Positions 12,284 to 24,375 of a stretch of DNA of 64,000 bases are shown piece after piece. Source of the stretch: Kudoa neothunni. Its lineage: Eukaryota; Cnidaria. The notes under the pieces were generated by a model. That model searched no databases. It worked only from the letters and a program-made list of their open reading frames with translations, and was not told the origin of the DNA. Made by a program: the position numbers and the translations under genes. The stretch covers positions 6,200,001-6,264,000 of the forward strand of contig OZ199840.1 in the NCBI GenBank assembly GCA_964304625.1, in the 5' to 3' direction. Position 1 is the first letter of the stretch. Each line of letters begins with the position of its first letter.

Positions 12284-14415
12284 CAAATTTTAGTGTATTT
12301 ATTTTATTTTTAATAAGCCGATTGTCTATTATCTGCTTGCTGCGTGCAAAGGCTGGACAAATTAATTGTCATTAATTGATTGATCAACAAACTATAATTA
12401 AACTTTATTTTAAATTTTTGTGTGGTGGAATCGGTTCATTTTTTAAATTTTGCATTATGATGCCTCAATTGTTTAATAGAATTCCGACTTTCATGCTTTT
12501 TCAATATTATGGTGTATATTTATGTATTTTAATTCATTAAAAGATATTTGAGTAAAATATTTCTATAACTAAGTCAAATCTCGAATACTTCTGCGTTAAT
12601 ACTTAAATATAAATTTTTAATGATTGATAAACAAATTAATATAACTTTAAAGCCTAAAATATCTTTTTATCGCGTTTATAAATTCAGTATTTATTTAAGT
12701 TCTTTTATGAAAGCCGCTTTATGCGAAATATTAATTTGATTCATCAACGTTAAGTGATATTAGAGCGAGAGTTAACAAAACTTCACCTACCTGTATATTT
12801 TAAGTGCATAAACATCGTATAAAGCGAATAATTGACCGGTTTGATTATAAAATTGCTAAGGTTAATTAATCGAACAATAAATCTCAATCAAAATGTAAAA
12901 TGGATTTTATAAATATTTTAATGAAAATCTTGTTAACACCCTAATCTCACTTGAAGTTTTGAAGGAAAAATAAATATATTATTAGAGCTACAAAATATTG
13001 CATCTTCAAATAATGACCATTTAAAAAGTAATCGGAAATATTTTAACATTAAACGACGATTATGACTGAATGATTAGTTGAATTTTAATTATGAATTGTT
13101 GATATTATAAACTTGCATTTAAATGCTATAAAATTTATTATGAGTCAAATTTCCCAGTTTATAGAGAGTTTTATTTAAAAATAGTAATATTAAAGACTGA
13201 TAGATATTATAAACAAGAATCTAACATCAATTTGTTTCGATCACATGGATTGAGTATTTAAGATGTAATGTAGAACTTATTTATGTTAAAAATTTTATTG
13301 GGTTAATAATAAAAAAATTAAAAATTCTTAATTTCGATTGTATCAATCGAGACTTTCGTGCGAAAATACATCTTTAGATAAATTTAATAAATTTATTTAT
13401 TTATTGTGGAAGATTTAAATCAAAATAAATTGTTTTTTACGAAAAAATTCTTTGTACCCTCTGCCTGGGCTAAAATTTAAAGTGACGTTTTAGTTAATTA
13501 TTACTTATTAGGAGCTATTTGACTGTGTTTTTTAATCTAAATATATTGAATGTGCTCACTTTTGGTCATAGTATGTAACAATCGCTGGTATAGTTTTTTA
13601 TGCATTAAGTCAACGTTTATTTGATGGAAATATTCTTACCTAATTTTAATGTTGTAACTCAATTGTTTTTACCAAATATATAATTCGTTAGTCCCCAACA
13701 GAATCTTAAACATTTAAATATTCAATGTAATTTTAGACTTTATGATACGTAAAAATTTGGTCTTTTTACGCAATAAATTAATCATACGAGATAGTTATAA
13801 ACGGCGCGGTTATACTGTGAATGACGGATATTTCGTATCTGCAACGTTTCACATAGGATAGAACTAATATTTCGTGCGAACTTTTATAAACTATTAAAAA
13901 TCACTTAAACCTATATTATATAAATAAAAGAAATGAAGATTTCTGTATAATACAAGAAACTGTGATGTTACGATGTTCTTATGAATATTGGTACTTACTG
14001 TTGGTCACGAAGAAATAAAGTAATACTCAGTACGCACTAAATTCCTAATACCTTGGCATCATTTTTGTTTGTTTGTTTATAGTTTAATTTATATGGTTCA
14101 TTAAATATTTTTCATTCAGTTTTATATACACTAATATTCATTAACTTAAGAGAGATAAACTAAATAACGTGGCTCTTCCAAATATTTGATCAGGAGAATA
14201 CCACGTTTAAGACAAAAAACGTTCACCGCACTCCAAATGTATAAATTTGATTATTTAGCCGTATACTTTTTGTCTAAACTAAATAAAATAACAAACTTAT
14301 CAATTCTTTAAAATAATTAATTAATTAGAATCTAATTTTATTGAATAAAATTGAACAAAGCTATTGTGAAGAACCTATTTATCTACAATCTAATTTAACC
14401 TACTTTAATCTTGTA
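12284..14415. other. 2.1-kb intergenic desert
   Basis: Very AT-rich with no ORF of interest, no RNA gene and no clear repeat ends between the PRPF3 stop and the transposon nest. Confidence 0.55.
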
Positions 14416-14955
14416 GATTAAATCAAGGGTTTTCAACCGGGGGTAAATTTACCCATTGGGGATAAAATTTAAATGATAGGGGGTAAATTAAGTAACATCA
14501 AAAGTAGATAAGAGCAATTTTTACATTATGGGTTTGTGACGTGCTTCAGGATTTCTAAGGAATGATATTATTCAGCCCTATTAGACTCAATAAGAATCAG
14601 GCAGAAATTCTTAAAATGTATTTAGGAATGAGTATTTAACAACAATTCATAAAACTATTATCAGTCTCTTTCGTTTTTCTTGTTTATCTTCTAATGGTGC
14701 ATCCTAATAATAATACATAAAATGACCGTTTTCATGGCAAATAATATTCAAATGTCATTAGTTTTGACCATTTTAAATTATTGTTAGCCGATAAGAGCGA
14801 AGAAAAGAGCAACAAATAATTTAATTTGGCAAAATTTAAAAAATTAGATCTGTTTACAGCTCTAATTTGCAAGAGTTGATGGGATTAAAAATAGTCATTA
14901 TGCAAGCATACGTGTCATCTAGTACCAAATTTACCACTCAAATAGCCTCTTCTAA

Positions 14956-15192
14956 AGCTAGAGGTTAAGATCGGTTTCGGTTTTCGCAAAAACGAAACCG
15001 ATTTTAAAGAACTATTTTTTTATTAATATAAATTAGCTTCTATTCTCAATTGATACAATATTTTAAACAAAGAACGACAAAAATAAATTTTCAATCTATC
15101 ACATTTTTGCATAGTTTTTTCGTGCAAAAGAATTAATGTTGACAATTGGAAAAATTATTTACAAAACTGAAACCGAACCGTCGTAACCCTAG
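14956..15192. mobile_element. 237-bp MITE nested in the hAT-type element
   Basis: The left end reads GCTAGAGGTTAAGATCGG. The inverse of the right end reads AGCTAGGGTTACGACGG, and both continue into TTCGGTTT or TTTCGGTTT. These are imperfect inverted repeats of about 27 bp. There is no coding capacity. The superfamily and target duplication are not clear. Confidence 0.6.
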
Positions 15193-15198
15193 CTGTAG

Positions 15199-16736
15199 TT
15201 AACTCTCCCGGTCCGATGTGGAGTCATCTGTGACCCCACGTGAGCTATTTTGCTTTTAACTCCAAGAATTTTTATCTCATCATTTAATACAATTAGGAAT
15301 ACCTTGAAGTAACTATGAATTTTGAATTGAACAAATTTTTAATTCGTTTTCAGCATCTTCAAAATAGCTATACCGCATGTTTTATGAGGAACGATTATTT
15401 TTTGCTTCATTTTTCAACAAAAAGGTATAATTGTATCAACTTTTATTTTTTATTTTAAATTATGGAATTAGATTTTAATGGTTTTATTTATAACTCAAAA
15501 AGATGCAGTATCGTTTCTAGCTAAGTTGTAATGAGATTAACGACTATTAACCCGCATATAATTAGATTAACATTCCTTCTGTGTTAGTGAAACGTAACTG
15601 TCTTGATGTTTTTATATTAACTAGTCTTCTTAAAATTATATTTTCTTATTACTAAACAATATGATTTCGAATAATACATATAACGATATCGAATGGCTTA
15701 TACAAAATAATCTTAACTCAAATTCCGATGATTCTGATTTTAAAATACCAGAATCTGACAATTTCCTATAAAGATGCTTTTTATTATTCAAGAATACATT
15801 ATTATAACAGATGCTTTCATTTTCTAATGACCAAGATTTAGAAGTCCACATTTTCTTGTTCGAATTGTAGCAAATTTATTTGCCCAAATCATGCCGAACA
15901 AAAGTAAGTTATCTCATGTAACAAGTGACCCGAATAATTTTCTCACATAAATTTGTTATTATTAATGTAAAATTTGTTGGGTAGAGATTTTTTAGTTCCC
16001 TTAATATTAAGAGTCAATTTAATTTGGAAATTTTAATACACACAATTCCTACCAATTGGTGAATCGGGCAGTTAACTTAGTATAATCGGCTGAATTTTAT
16101 TATATTTTTTAATTGAATGTCTGATAAAAATTAAAGGATGAAGTATAATAAAAAATATTTGCAACCACATGCTGTTTATAACAATTATAACCCCTTCTAA
16201 TGTCTTAGCAAAATATCTATATTTTTCATATTACTTAAAATATTTTTATAATTCGACATGATATTGAAAAATTAATTTTCAATTCCGTCCTAATACAGTT
16301 ATTTGAAAAGCAATGAGGCGATCAAAATACACTTAATCCATTCTGAGTTTTCCTAAAGATAACAAAGATGCTTGTCATTTTGGCCGGCCAGCCGGGCGAG
16401 GTCATATACCTACTTCATTTCAGCTTATTTTTATTTTTAATTGATTAATTCGGCGAATATTTTTGTTTCTATGACTCATGTTAACCTCTCAAGGACTTTG
16501 GCGTTAAAAATCTAATTAAATTGGAGGTAGCTGACCTACTTGGGTGTGCTCACGATTAGGATCAAAAACTAAAAATTAGAATCCAATTTACCTATGTGTA
16601 GCGTAACATTATGCCAAGAGATGTGCTGAGTTAATTTGATAAAAATTTGAAGCTTTTAAGATTGTTTTTATGGGGATCAGAAATGACCCCATCGGCTTCC
16701 GCGTTGTGACTACGCGCTCAATACAAGGAGGGTTAA
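15199..16736 (+). mobile_element. piggyBac element, internally deleted
   Basis: Bounded by TTAA at 15199-15202 and 16733-16736. The ends read TTAACTCTCC and, inverted, TTAACCCTCC, which is the piggyBac pattern TTAACCCT...AGGGTTAA. It keeps the acidic N-terminus of a transposase (MISNNTYNDIEWLIQNNL, 15661 on) and the C-terminal zinc-ribbon end (CSNCSKFICPNH, about 15851-15895) only about 90 bp later. The catalytic core is gone. It is nonautonomous. Its termini differ from those of the neighbouring piggyBac, so it is a different family. Confidence 0.85.
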
Positions 16737-16869
16737 GCCAATATTAAATCTTAACCCTTTCATGTCTGAATCTTTATTTATCTTTGAACAAAAATTTTTG
16801 AGTTAATATTTTTAATTTATCAGTTTTGTTCAGTAGACTGAACAATGGGATTTGGTGGTAAAGAAAATA

Positions 16870-18407
16870 TGCAAAAGAGAAATCGAATTTATTATAACAA
16901 TGACAATGTTATAATCAATAAAACAATAATTTTAAGTATTAGGATACTCATAAAAACGATTTCTACAATTTCTGCATCTACCTGGAGTAGATACCACCTC
17001 TGGAGAATGGCCTACATTAACATTTCAAATATTGTCGGATAAAAGAGCATTTCTTTTTCGTTTTGATATAGTAGATCCTAATATGTCTTATGAATTAGAA
17101 TCATTAACCGGACGACCACTTTTTCGAGTTTGTATTAACGTTTGCTTTTTAGAAAACAATGATTTACAGATCGAATACGTGAATGAAAGAAAATCGAAAA
17201 CTTTACTTTTTTTAGCATTATTCATGCGATTTTTTCTACGATACAATAGCCACGAATTAGTGATCGCGATGGTGATACCCCCTAAAAATATTCTCATGTA
17301 CAATTTTCTACATTTGTGATTTGATATATATATATATATATATAATGACCTCAACATCTCCCATATTTTTGTTATATTCCGATACAACAGCTGGACATTC
17401 AACTTTAACGTATTTTTGTCGCCTATCATATCTATTCACAGTTGTTAGAGGTTCCTACTAGAATGAGTGGATGATAAAATCACAGCGGAGCTATCATACC
17501 ATCGAGTTAATATTAGTGCATCATTGGAGCTTTAAGCAACATCAAATGAATCATGTCCTTTTTTCATTAAATCTTTTTTACCGAATAAAGGACGCCCTTA
17601 AATTCTATTATTTCGAATAATCTCCACATAATATATTACCCCTTTTTTCAATAAAGTTGCATTTGGAATGATGTGAACCACTTTCCATAATTCGACAGAT
17701 ACATGCTATTCTTTAGAAGTTGTTCACACAATTTTATTACAAAATTTCCGTTGTATAACAAACCACAGCTTTCTTACACAAGGGGCGATTTTCCATCATA
17801 CAAATGAAAATCCTGTACTATCTTACCTATTCCACATCGAGCAAAAACTTTGATTCCCCATTTGGTGGGTTTAGTTGATATATACTGTTTTTCCCTGCAC
17901 TTACCCTTAGAGGGAATCATTTGTTCGTCGAGTGAATTTACGCTCTCTAGGGGGATTTTTAAAAATGCCCGCCTCAAATTTTCCAAAAGGGTCCAATTTT
18001 GACAAATCGTTCAAAAGTTTGGGACGGTCGATCGTTGGTTGCATTATAAACATTATAAAAACGTAAAAATTGTGACAGTTACTCAAGTCTATATCTGGAA
18101 AGTACATCCGAAATAGATGAATAATTGAAATGTTTGCACCAATAGCATCGATAACGAGGCATCCATACGACCACCATTAAAATTGTGATTCCTAAGTAAG
18201 TTTAATTTCTAAATTGTTTGTCTTGAAATTCGAATGATTTTGTGCGGGGTATCGATATGATTCGGTTACAATTAATTCAATAAAATCACCATCAACAAGA
18301 TGATTGAAATAATCGATGATGTGAATTAAATGATCTGACTTTTCAGATTCATCGTTTATATTGCATAATTCCTCAGGTAAATGTTGACTGACATCTGTAT
18401 CTTCCAT
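16870..18407 (-). pseudogene. piggyBac transposase, decayed
   Basis: Read on the minus strand. MEDTDVSQHLPEELCNINDE is the acidic start, then DYFNHLVDGDFIELIVTESY matches the 'F...el...iv.eTNrYA' region. SLDEQMIPSKGK (about 17930) is the hallmark SIDEQMIPFKG motif containing a catalytic Asp. Then come KPTKWGIKVFARCG, LTRWYDSSAVILSSTH, CPAVVSEYNKNMGDVEVI (compare CPxxVxxYNxxMGGVD), ITIAITNSWLLYRR and a cysteine-rich tail beginning GRCRNCRNRFYEYP. The order is complete and colinear with an about 590-residue transposase. The frame changes several times, and a (TA)n expansion at 17319-17344 interrupts the core, so it is inactive. Confidence 0.88.
17319..17344. repeat. (TA)n microsatellite
   Basis: An uninterrupted run of about 12 TA units inside the decayed piggyBac transposase. 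Confidence 0.9.
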
Positions 18408-19125
18408 TGAAGGCCAGTGTCAATTTCAGTGTCAGAATAATCAAATTATGAGCATTCCTTGACGCCTGAAAATTCATTCATTATTGATGCTGTAAAATAT
18501 TGTATCGTCTTCAGAAAATGTATCTGGTTCGGATATATTGAGATCAGGTAAAATTATAATTTCCAAAATTCTTTTTCCATTGTTATCCTAACCGTTACAA
18601 ATGTTGTAATTCATTGCGATTGACCAAAAACAGGTCCACGAGTTCATGTTGTTCAATTTACTAACAAGAATTAAAATCGTATTATTTCACATAATAATAA
18701 GTTTCTTAAAATTTAAACAGACATATATAGTTAACAACAACATATTGTAGTTGTAAAAATTTTTGTTCCAGAAAATAATATAATTCGGTTTACAAATTAA
18801 TACATTACTTTAAGGACGAACGTGGTATGGAGAATTGAATATTGTTAATGCAATTTACTACACAAAATTTCTTAATAAAAATATAATACTAACGATTTTT
18901 AAACGTTTGTTGGAGTTGAAATTATATGTCTGTACCGAATGTGAAGCAATAGTTAAATATTTATCTCAGACGGGGAAGAAGTGAATGTTCAGTATACCGC
19001 ACAATAGGCATGAAAGGGTTAAAGTAAATAAGAATTTGGTTTCCAAGTTAAAGGGGTAAATTTCGATTTTTCATCAGGCCTCGGGGGGAAATTTAAAAAA
19101 ACGGTTGAGAACCCCAGCATTAAAT

Positions 19126-19576
19126 GATTTGATTGTACTTATTTATTTTTATTAACATAAAAAATGTAAAAAATATTGTTTGAAATACATTTAATTGAGT
19201 ATTGTTTATAAGATGGCCACGAGGAAACTGAGAATAATAATTTAACCCCGACGTTATTCAAATTCACCAGATTAAATTAACAAATTCTCCCTTGATATAT
19301 CCACGCTTGGTTCTAGCAACTCAGTAGGGAAGCTTTGCTCTAGAATGTTTGAAACGTATATGACAACTAAAAATTAAACAATTTTCAGTAATGCATGAGA
19401 AATGTTTTTACGCGAGCATAAATTTTATAAAAAATATCTAAATAGAAATGGAAACATGAGTTAACAGCAGTTGGAACGAACTAGATTTTCGCGGTGAGTA
19501 AACAATAAATTAAATTGACTCGTAAAAAAACGTAACATTTCGATAACATATTAACATCTATTTGTGTAGTAGAACA
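19126..19576. other. upstream region of BECN1
   Basis: 450 bp between the transposon nest and the inferred Beclin start. A non-coding first exon or promoter may lie here. No clear motif was seen. Confidence 0.4.
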
Positions 19577-22500
19577 ATGAAAGTTGGAGATAGCCAAATG
19601 AATTCAATTTACGAATGCCAGATTTGTCATTCGCGAATACTGCTCGATGAGTCATTGCAGAAGTTGACGGATAGGTCTGATTCTTCTATAGAAAATATAC
19701 TGGAAAAATTAGGAGTGTTCGAACAAGAAGGTAGTATAGTTTATGATTGAATTTAATTGAATTTCCTCCTGATTTAGAAAATGAACGAATTGACAGTAGC
19801 AATCACAACGAGAAAGAAAAGGTAATTGGATTTTGTCGATAACAATCAAACATGGATTATAGGATTATTTGGACAACCCTTACTGGAACGAATGCACCAA
19901 TATTGACGAATTAAAGCAACAGTTACAGCAACTGGAAACCAACCTTCCATATTCCAATTACGCTACACCACCGGCAACATTATCAGAGAACGAAATCAAT
20001 TATATCTCTTCCTTGGTAAATCCGACAATTAATCCATCGAATAATTTCATGCGCAAATATTATTATAGAACATAGTCGAATTTTTTGACCATCTATCCGT
20101 CATAAGTAGTGTGAATCATCCATTGTGCGAGAGATGTTGCAACGAAACCCTGTTATCTTTTGAAAAAAAGATCACGCGCATGCGCAGCACACTAAAAAGC
20201 CTTCAAAAAGTGGTCAAAAATAATGACACAGATGAATCATTTACATCCGCCACAATTTTAGCCCCTTGTACGCCAACTAATTGTTGATTGAAGAAATAAA
20301 TTTTCTTCGGTCGAATTTAGACATAATATTAGACGAGTGTGAAAATTGTTGCCAACAGATCAAACAACTTGATTGTTTGATAACAAAAATAGACAAAGAG
20401 ATTGTTGAAGTGAACAGCAATCTGAATCAATTGCATGCGAAGGTAGGCAACACCTCTCTACGTATGAATGTATCGGATGCTGAGAAATCGCACCTAAAAA
20501 CGGAATATGATAGGTAATTTTAAAATGAATGTTGGTTGGAATAGGACCAAATTTTAGCATCAAAAATTGTCTAATGTGGAAACAGAGCCTATTTCAAACT
20601 CTGACCAAAACGTGCGTGATGGATTTGGTGTTTAGAATAGGGTAGTTTTCGAATTGGATGTGACATGAAAAATGATGTTATCGTGATCTTCATAGTATCA
20701 AAGATAACGTGGCGACTATAAACGACAAGCGACTCGGTAGAGTGAACAACAAAAAGGAATCGGTATATCGTAGTATATCACGATGCGGCAGAGCGAATCT
20801 AATACTAACTAAATGCGCGCCACCTTGTGAGATTTTATTGTTTGGAAACACGCGTGCGATTTAATTTCACAACTCTATTAGAAACAACAATAATTTATTT
20901 AAACAGTCTTCTTAATTAACATAATCATTTATAATTTTTAACTTCAAATTAAATTGGATGTGCTACGTAATCACTCATTTATTTATTTATTATTCGAATA
21001 TTTATGCATTGTACAGTAGATGCCATAAATAAGCGTTAACATATTTATTACATGTTAATTCATTTACGAATCACAAGAATTGTGGTAATTGTTCAAAATG
21101 TTTTATAATCAATCCATCAACCTCCAGAAAATCAACTGCATTCCGATGGGATGCGCCCTGGGTAAAAAATACCCTAAATTTTTATTTTAACATTTATTAC
21201 AAAAAAGTTCAGTAAGAAGAAATATTTAAGATTTTAGTGGATATAGAAAAAGAATAAAGTTTTAAAACCTAGATAAATTAGTTGATAAGTTTGATAATCC
21301 TACGATTATCATTTTCGTCAGCAACCGCCACATTAGCTTTTACGTCTGATTTACTGTGTGTTATAAATATTAATCTACATAACTTCTTATATGATTTTTT
21401 GTGCCATAAATAAACCGCATTTAATGTAAAAAAGATTCACCAACATTTATTTGATATTTCTTACAGCATTATTTATTGTATATCACGTACACAACATTGG
21501 TTTTTAACCAATATTCTTGGGCAAAATTCGCATTTTGATATTTTAATTCGAGAATTCTGTCTACGAGATATCTTTGGAATAGGGATTGAACGCGTTTTAA
21601 GATTTTTGGTTGCCATGTTTCTCTCTATTAGTAGGCCATATAATAATTTTGCCATCATTCCGAAAACTTATAATTTAGTCGAAAAATTATTTTATATTTA
21701 ATTTTGGCAAACAAAATTGTGAGATATTTTTTTATCTCAATGTTTGTTGGAACGTGGAAAATGTGTATTTCTATCCATAAAATTGGTAAGAAATTTTATT
21801 TTATTTTAATCTGTAAATAACATTATTTTGACGGGATACAGTTAATCTTAGAAAGTTTGAAATTATAAATATTGAATTATACAATAAAAAAATCTCATTA
21901 GGGTAGTTTTCTGCCCCAAAGTTATTAGAGTAGGAGTTCTCAACCGTTTTCTCAAATTTATCCTCTTAACTTGGAAATCAAATTGATATTTAATTTGAGG
22001 TTTTATAGTGGTTTGACGTTGACAGAGGTTATTTACATGGTAAATTCTAATCCTAAAATAAGTCATGTACGCTTGTGTAATTACAATTTTTAATCCTACC
22101 AACTCTAAGTCGCTAGCTGTTTGCAGATTTAATTTTTTTAGATTTTTCCACGGTAAATTATTTCCGGCCTTTCCTTCCCTCTTAGGAGTAAGAAATAATA
22201 ATAAAATAGTCAAAACTAGTTACACTTAAATATTATTTATCATACAGGTTTCCATTTTTGGTATTATTATTATTATTACTACTACTAAAAGAACATTTAA
22301 AAAGATACGAGCTAGCAAAAAAAGAAACTGTTTGTAGTTTTATCAATGTATGTTAAATATTTATTAGCAAAAACATTTTAAGGATTTCCGCCAACTTATT
22401 AATGAGTTTAACAGTCCTGAATACTATAATTCCTCAGAAATCCTTAAATAAGTAACAAACCGTAAGAAAGGGCAATTATTGCCCTTTCTTAATATTGATG

Positions 22501-23584
22501 TCATTTAATTTACTCATGATTGAGAACCACGGTATTAGAGAGTTAAATTTGTTTTTTCTTGTTATTTATATGGTTGAAAGAATACAAATCTTTTTCAATT
22601 TTATCGGAAGTCGTGATCAAATTTAATTATATATAAATCGAATTTATTTTTTCATACTTTTCAAAAAAATAAATTTTTTATCATTAAATTTGAAACAAAT
22701 ATTAAATGTGACACAACCAAAAATAATATTCGTCTTCCGTTGCTAATGCTCAGCAAAAACCCACTAATAATTTTGCTTTAGATTGAATGGACGGAGATAA
22801 GTGTAGCGTTGGGATATGCAGCATTTGCATTAAAATCAATAGCCTCATTGATTGGTGTAGACTTTGAAAAGTAACGTAAACTCTGCGCGAAACTTCATTT
22901 ATTTTTTGCGTTTAAAAATAAATAGATTTGAAATATTTCCAGTTGGCTCGCTTTCCATCATTCTAGACAAAACTACAAACACTCAATTGCCTTTGTATCA
23001 TATTTATTATATTATTTTATATTGATGGAATATGCGTGAGTAATGTGGTACATTAGACATTACAATGGATCATTCAGACCTATATGGGATAGAAAGTAAT
23101 GCTAGATAATTTGCTTATGCGGAATAATTATGTCAATTGTAGGTTTGATGATGCGTTATCAGCGTATGTGTATTGCGTTGAACGGGTAGATATTATTAAT
23201 ATCACACAAATTCCCACCTTAAAACCTACTCTAACCGCATTTTTGTAGATCAAAGAGGTAATCGAAAAGAAACATCCAAACCTTCAATTCCCCTATAAGT
23301 AACCAATATCTCAATTTTGATATAAATATTTGTTGTTATAGTATCGACGGTGATAAGCTAATTGATTCTATCTCCAATAGAATTTATACAGTCAGGTATT
23401 TATAACCAAATACAAAAATATTCATCACTTATCGTTCCTAACAATCAATCACATTTATTAATTTAGATATTCTAAAAGTAACAACGAAGATTGGACTACT
23501 AGCCTCAAATATTTGGCAACCAACTTGAAATGGTGCCTAATGTACACATCAAGTATCACTGGAGATACTCAAATAATGTCATAA
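19577..23584 (+). CDS. BECN1: Beclin 1 (autophagy, PI3-kinase complex subunit)
   Basis: Scaffold of the VPS34 class III PI3-kinase complexes that start autophagy. From MKVGDSQMNS the N-terminus gives YECQICHSRILLDESLQKL, aligning with the first CxxC of Beclin (FVCQRCSQPLKLD). VEFFDHLSVISSVNHPLCER follows, equal to LFDIMSG...DHPLCEEC. A coiled coil is encoded at about 20281-20515. After a 2.1-kb intron the evolutionarily conserved domain appears: IEWTEISVALGYAAFALKSI (22775 on), SLSIILDKTTNTQLPLYHIY, RFDDALSAYVYCVERVD, EVIEKKHPNLQFPYK, and finally DWTTSLKYLATNLKWCLMYT, equal to [21 protein letters not shown]. The stop is at 23582-23584. I saw no clear BH3 motif between the CxxC region and the coiled coil. 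Exon joins near 20270 and at the start of the conserved domain (about 20570-20640) are unresolved. Most introns are about 45-60 nt. Confidence 0.92.
21923..22540. mobile_element. 602-bp hAT-type MITE in a BECN1 intron
   Basis: The element runs 21931-22532, from TAGGAGTTCTCAACC to the inverse-matching GATTGAGAACCACGG. It is flanked by perfect 8-bp duplications TATTAGAG (21923-21930 and 22533-22540). It is the same family as 14424-19117 and 31762-32116 and non-coding. The perfect duplication suggests a comparatively recent insertion. Confidence 0.87.
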
Positions 23585-24375
23585 TTTTAATATTTTTATT
23601 GTGCCGAGATAGTTATAGAATTTTGTGTTTATATATTTGTTTATTTATAGTTGTGATTGAGTGTTGTTTTTGTTAAGGAGGCGGTGTATTATGTCTAATT
23701 GATGTTGAATCATGTGTGTCTGATTCATCCTAATACAGTATGTATACAAACAACCTCAATGAAATTTTCAGCATGTGTATACGTTAATCGCATAAAACCA
23801 AACAACTCTTCAAACGACGTGCGTGTGAGTTTCCTCAATAATTAACATCACTAGTAACAATTGAGACACTAAATGTCGTCAGCAATTTTAAACTTGAACA
23901 TCAACTTCATCCAACTATTTCATAAATGGCGTTATTTATTCGATTTATGTTGCACCAACTTTAACATAGTGGTATTACGCATGTGCACTATTTGGGAATT
24001 AAATAGAAAGGGTTGTATGAGTGTTGATTAGAGAATGTGGTCTAAAACAAAAAATAAGGTGATTTGTCAGACGGATTTTTCTAGTCAAAAATTATCGACA
24101 AAACAACAATTAATCCATATATTGTTTATCTTGAGTATTAGTTGTAGAGCGAATTAATTATTTCCTAACGTTGTTGCGCATTTGTTCTAATGTGAACGTT
24201 AGAAAAAGCAAAGTGCACCAAATAAAAGTAAAGGGTTTTGTAAAGAATCAAAAAAACCAAATCTATTATCTCTTTTCAATGATAAAGAAACTACGGTATA
24301 TTTACATTTACCGAAGCACATACTGTTAAAATAAATACTGCTAAAATACTGCTAAATATTGATGGATTGTTTTAG
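23585..24375. other. intergenic DNA between BECN1 and DLG
   Basis: About 790 bp with no recognisable exon. The 5' exon or exons of DLG, including any L27 domain, may be hidden here but could not be identified. Confidence 0.4.

Larger units (their letters stand above)
16751..19022 (-). mobile_element. piggyBac element with complete ends
   Basis: TTAA at 16751-16754 and 19019-19022 bound 2,272 bp. The ends are TTAACCCTTTCATGTCTGA and, inverted, TTAACCCTTTCATGCCTAT, 15 of the first 16 bp being identical. Only 14 bp separate it from the other piggyBac. The size is typical of an autonomous piggyBac, but the transposase is broken (separate entry). Confidence 0.93.
14416..19125. mobile_element. hAT-type nonautonomous element split by later insertions
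   Basis: The left end at 14424 reads CAAGGGTTTTCAACC. The right end at 19117 reads GGTTGAGAACCCCAG. They are inverse copies apart from a few changes. The flanks GATTAAAT (14416-14423) and CATTAAAT (19118-19125) are an 8-bp duplication with one mismatch. Removing the 237-bp MITE and both piggyBac elements leaves about 635 bp, close to the 602-bp intact copy at 21931-22532, which has the same ends. No transposase is encoded. It is the oldest layer of the nest. Confidence 0.85.

Noticed and set aside
17032-17319. 95-codon open frame on the plus strand
   Set aside because: It is antisense to the piggyBac transposase remnant; the minus strand has the family motifs.
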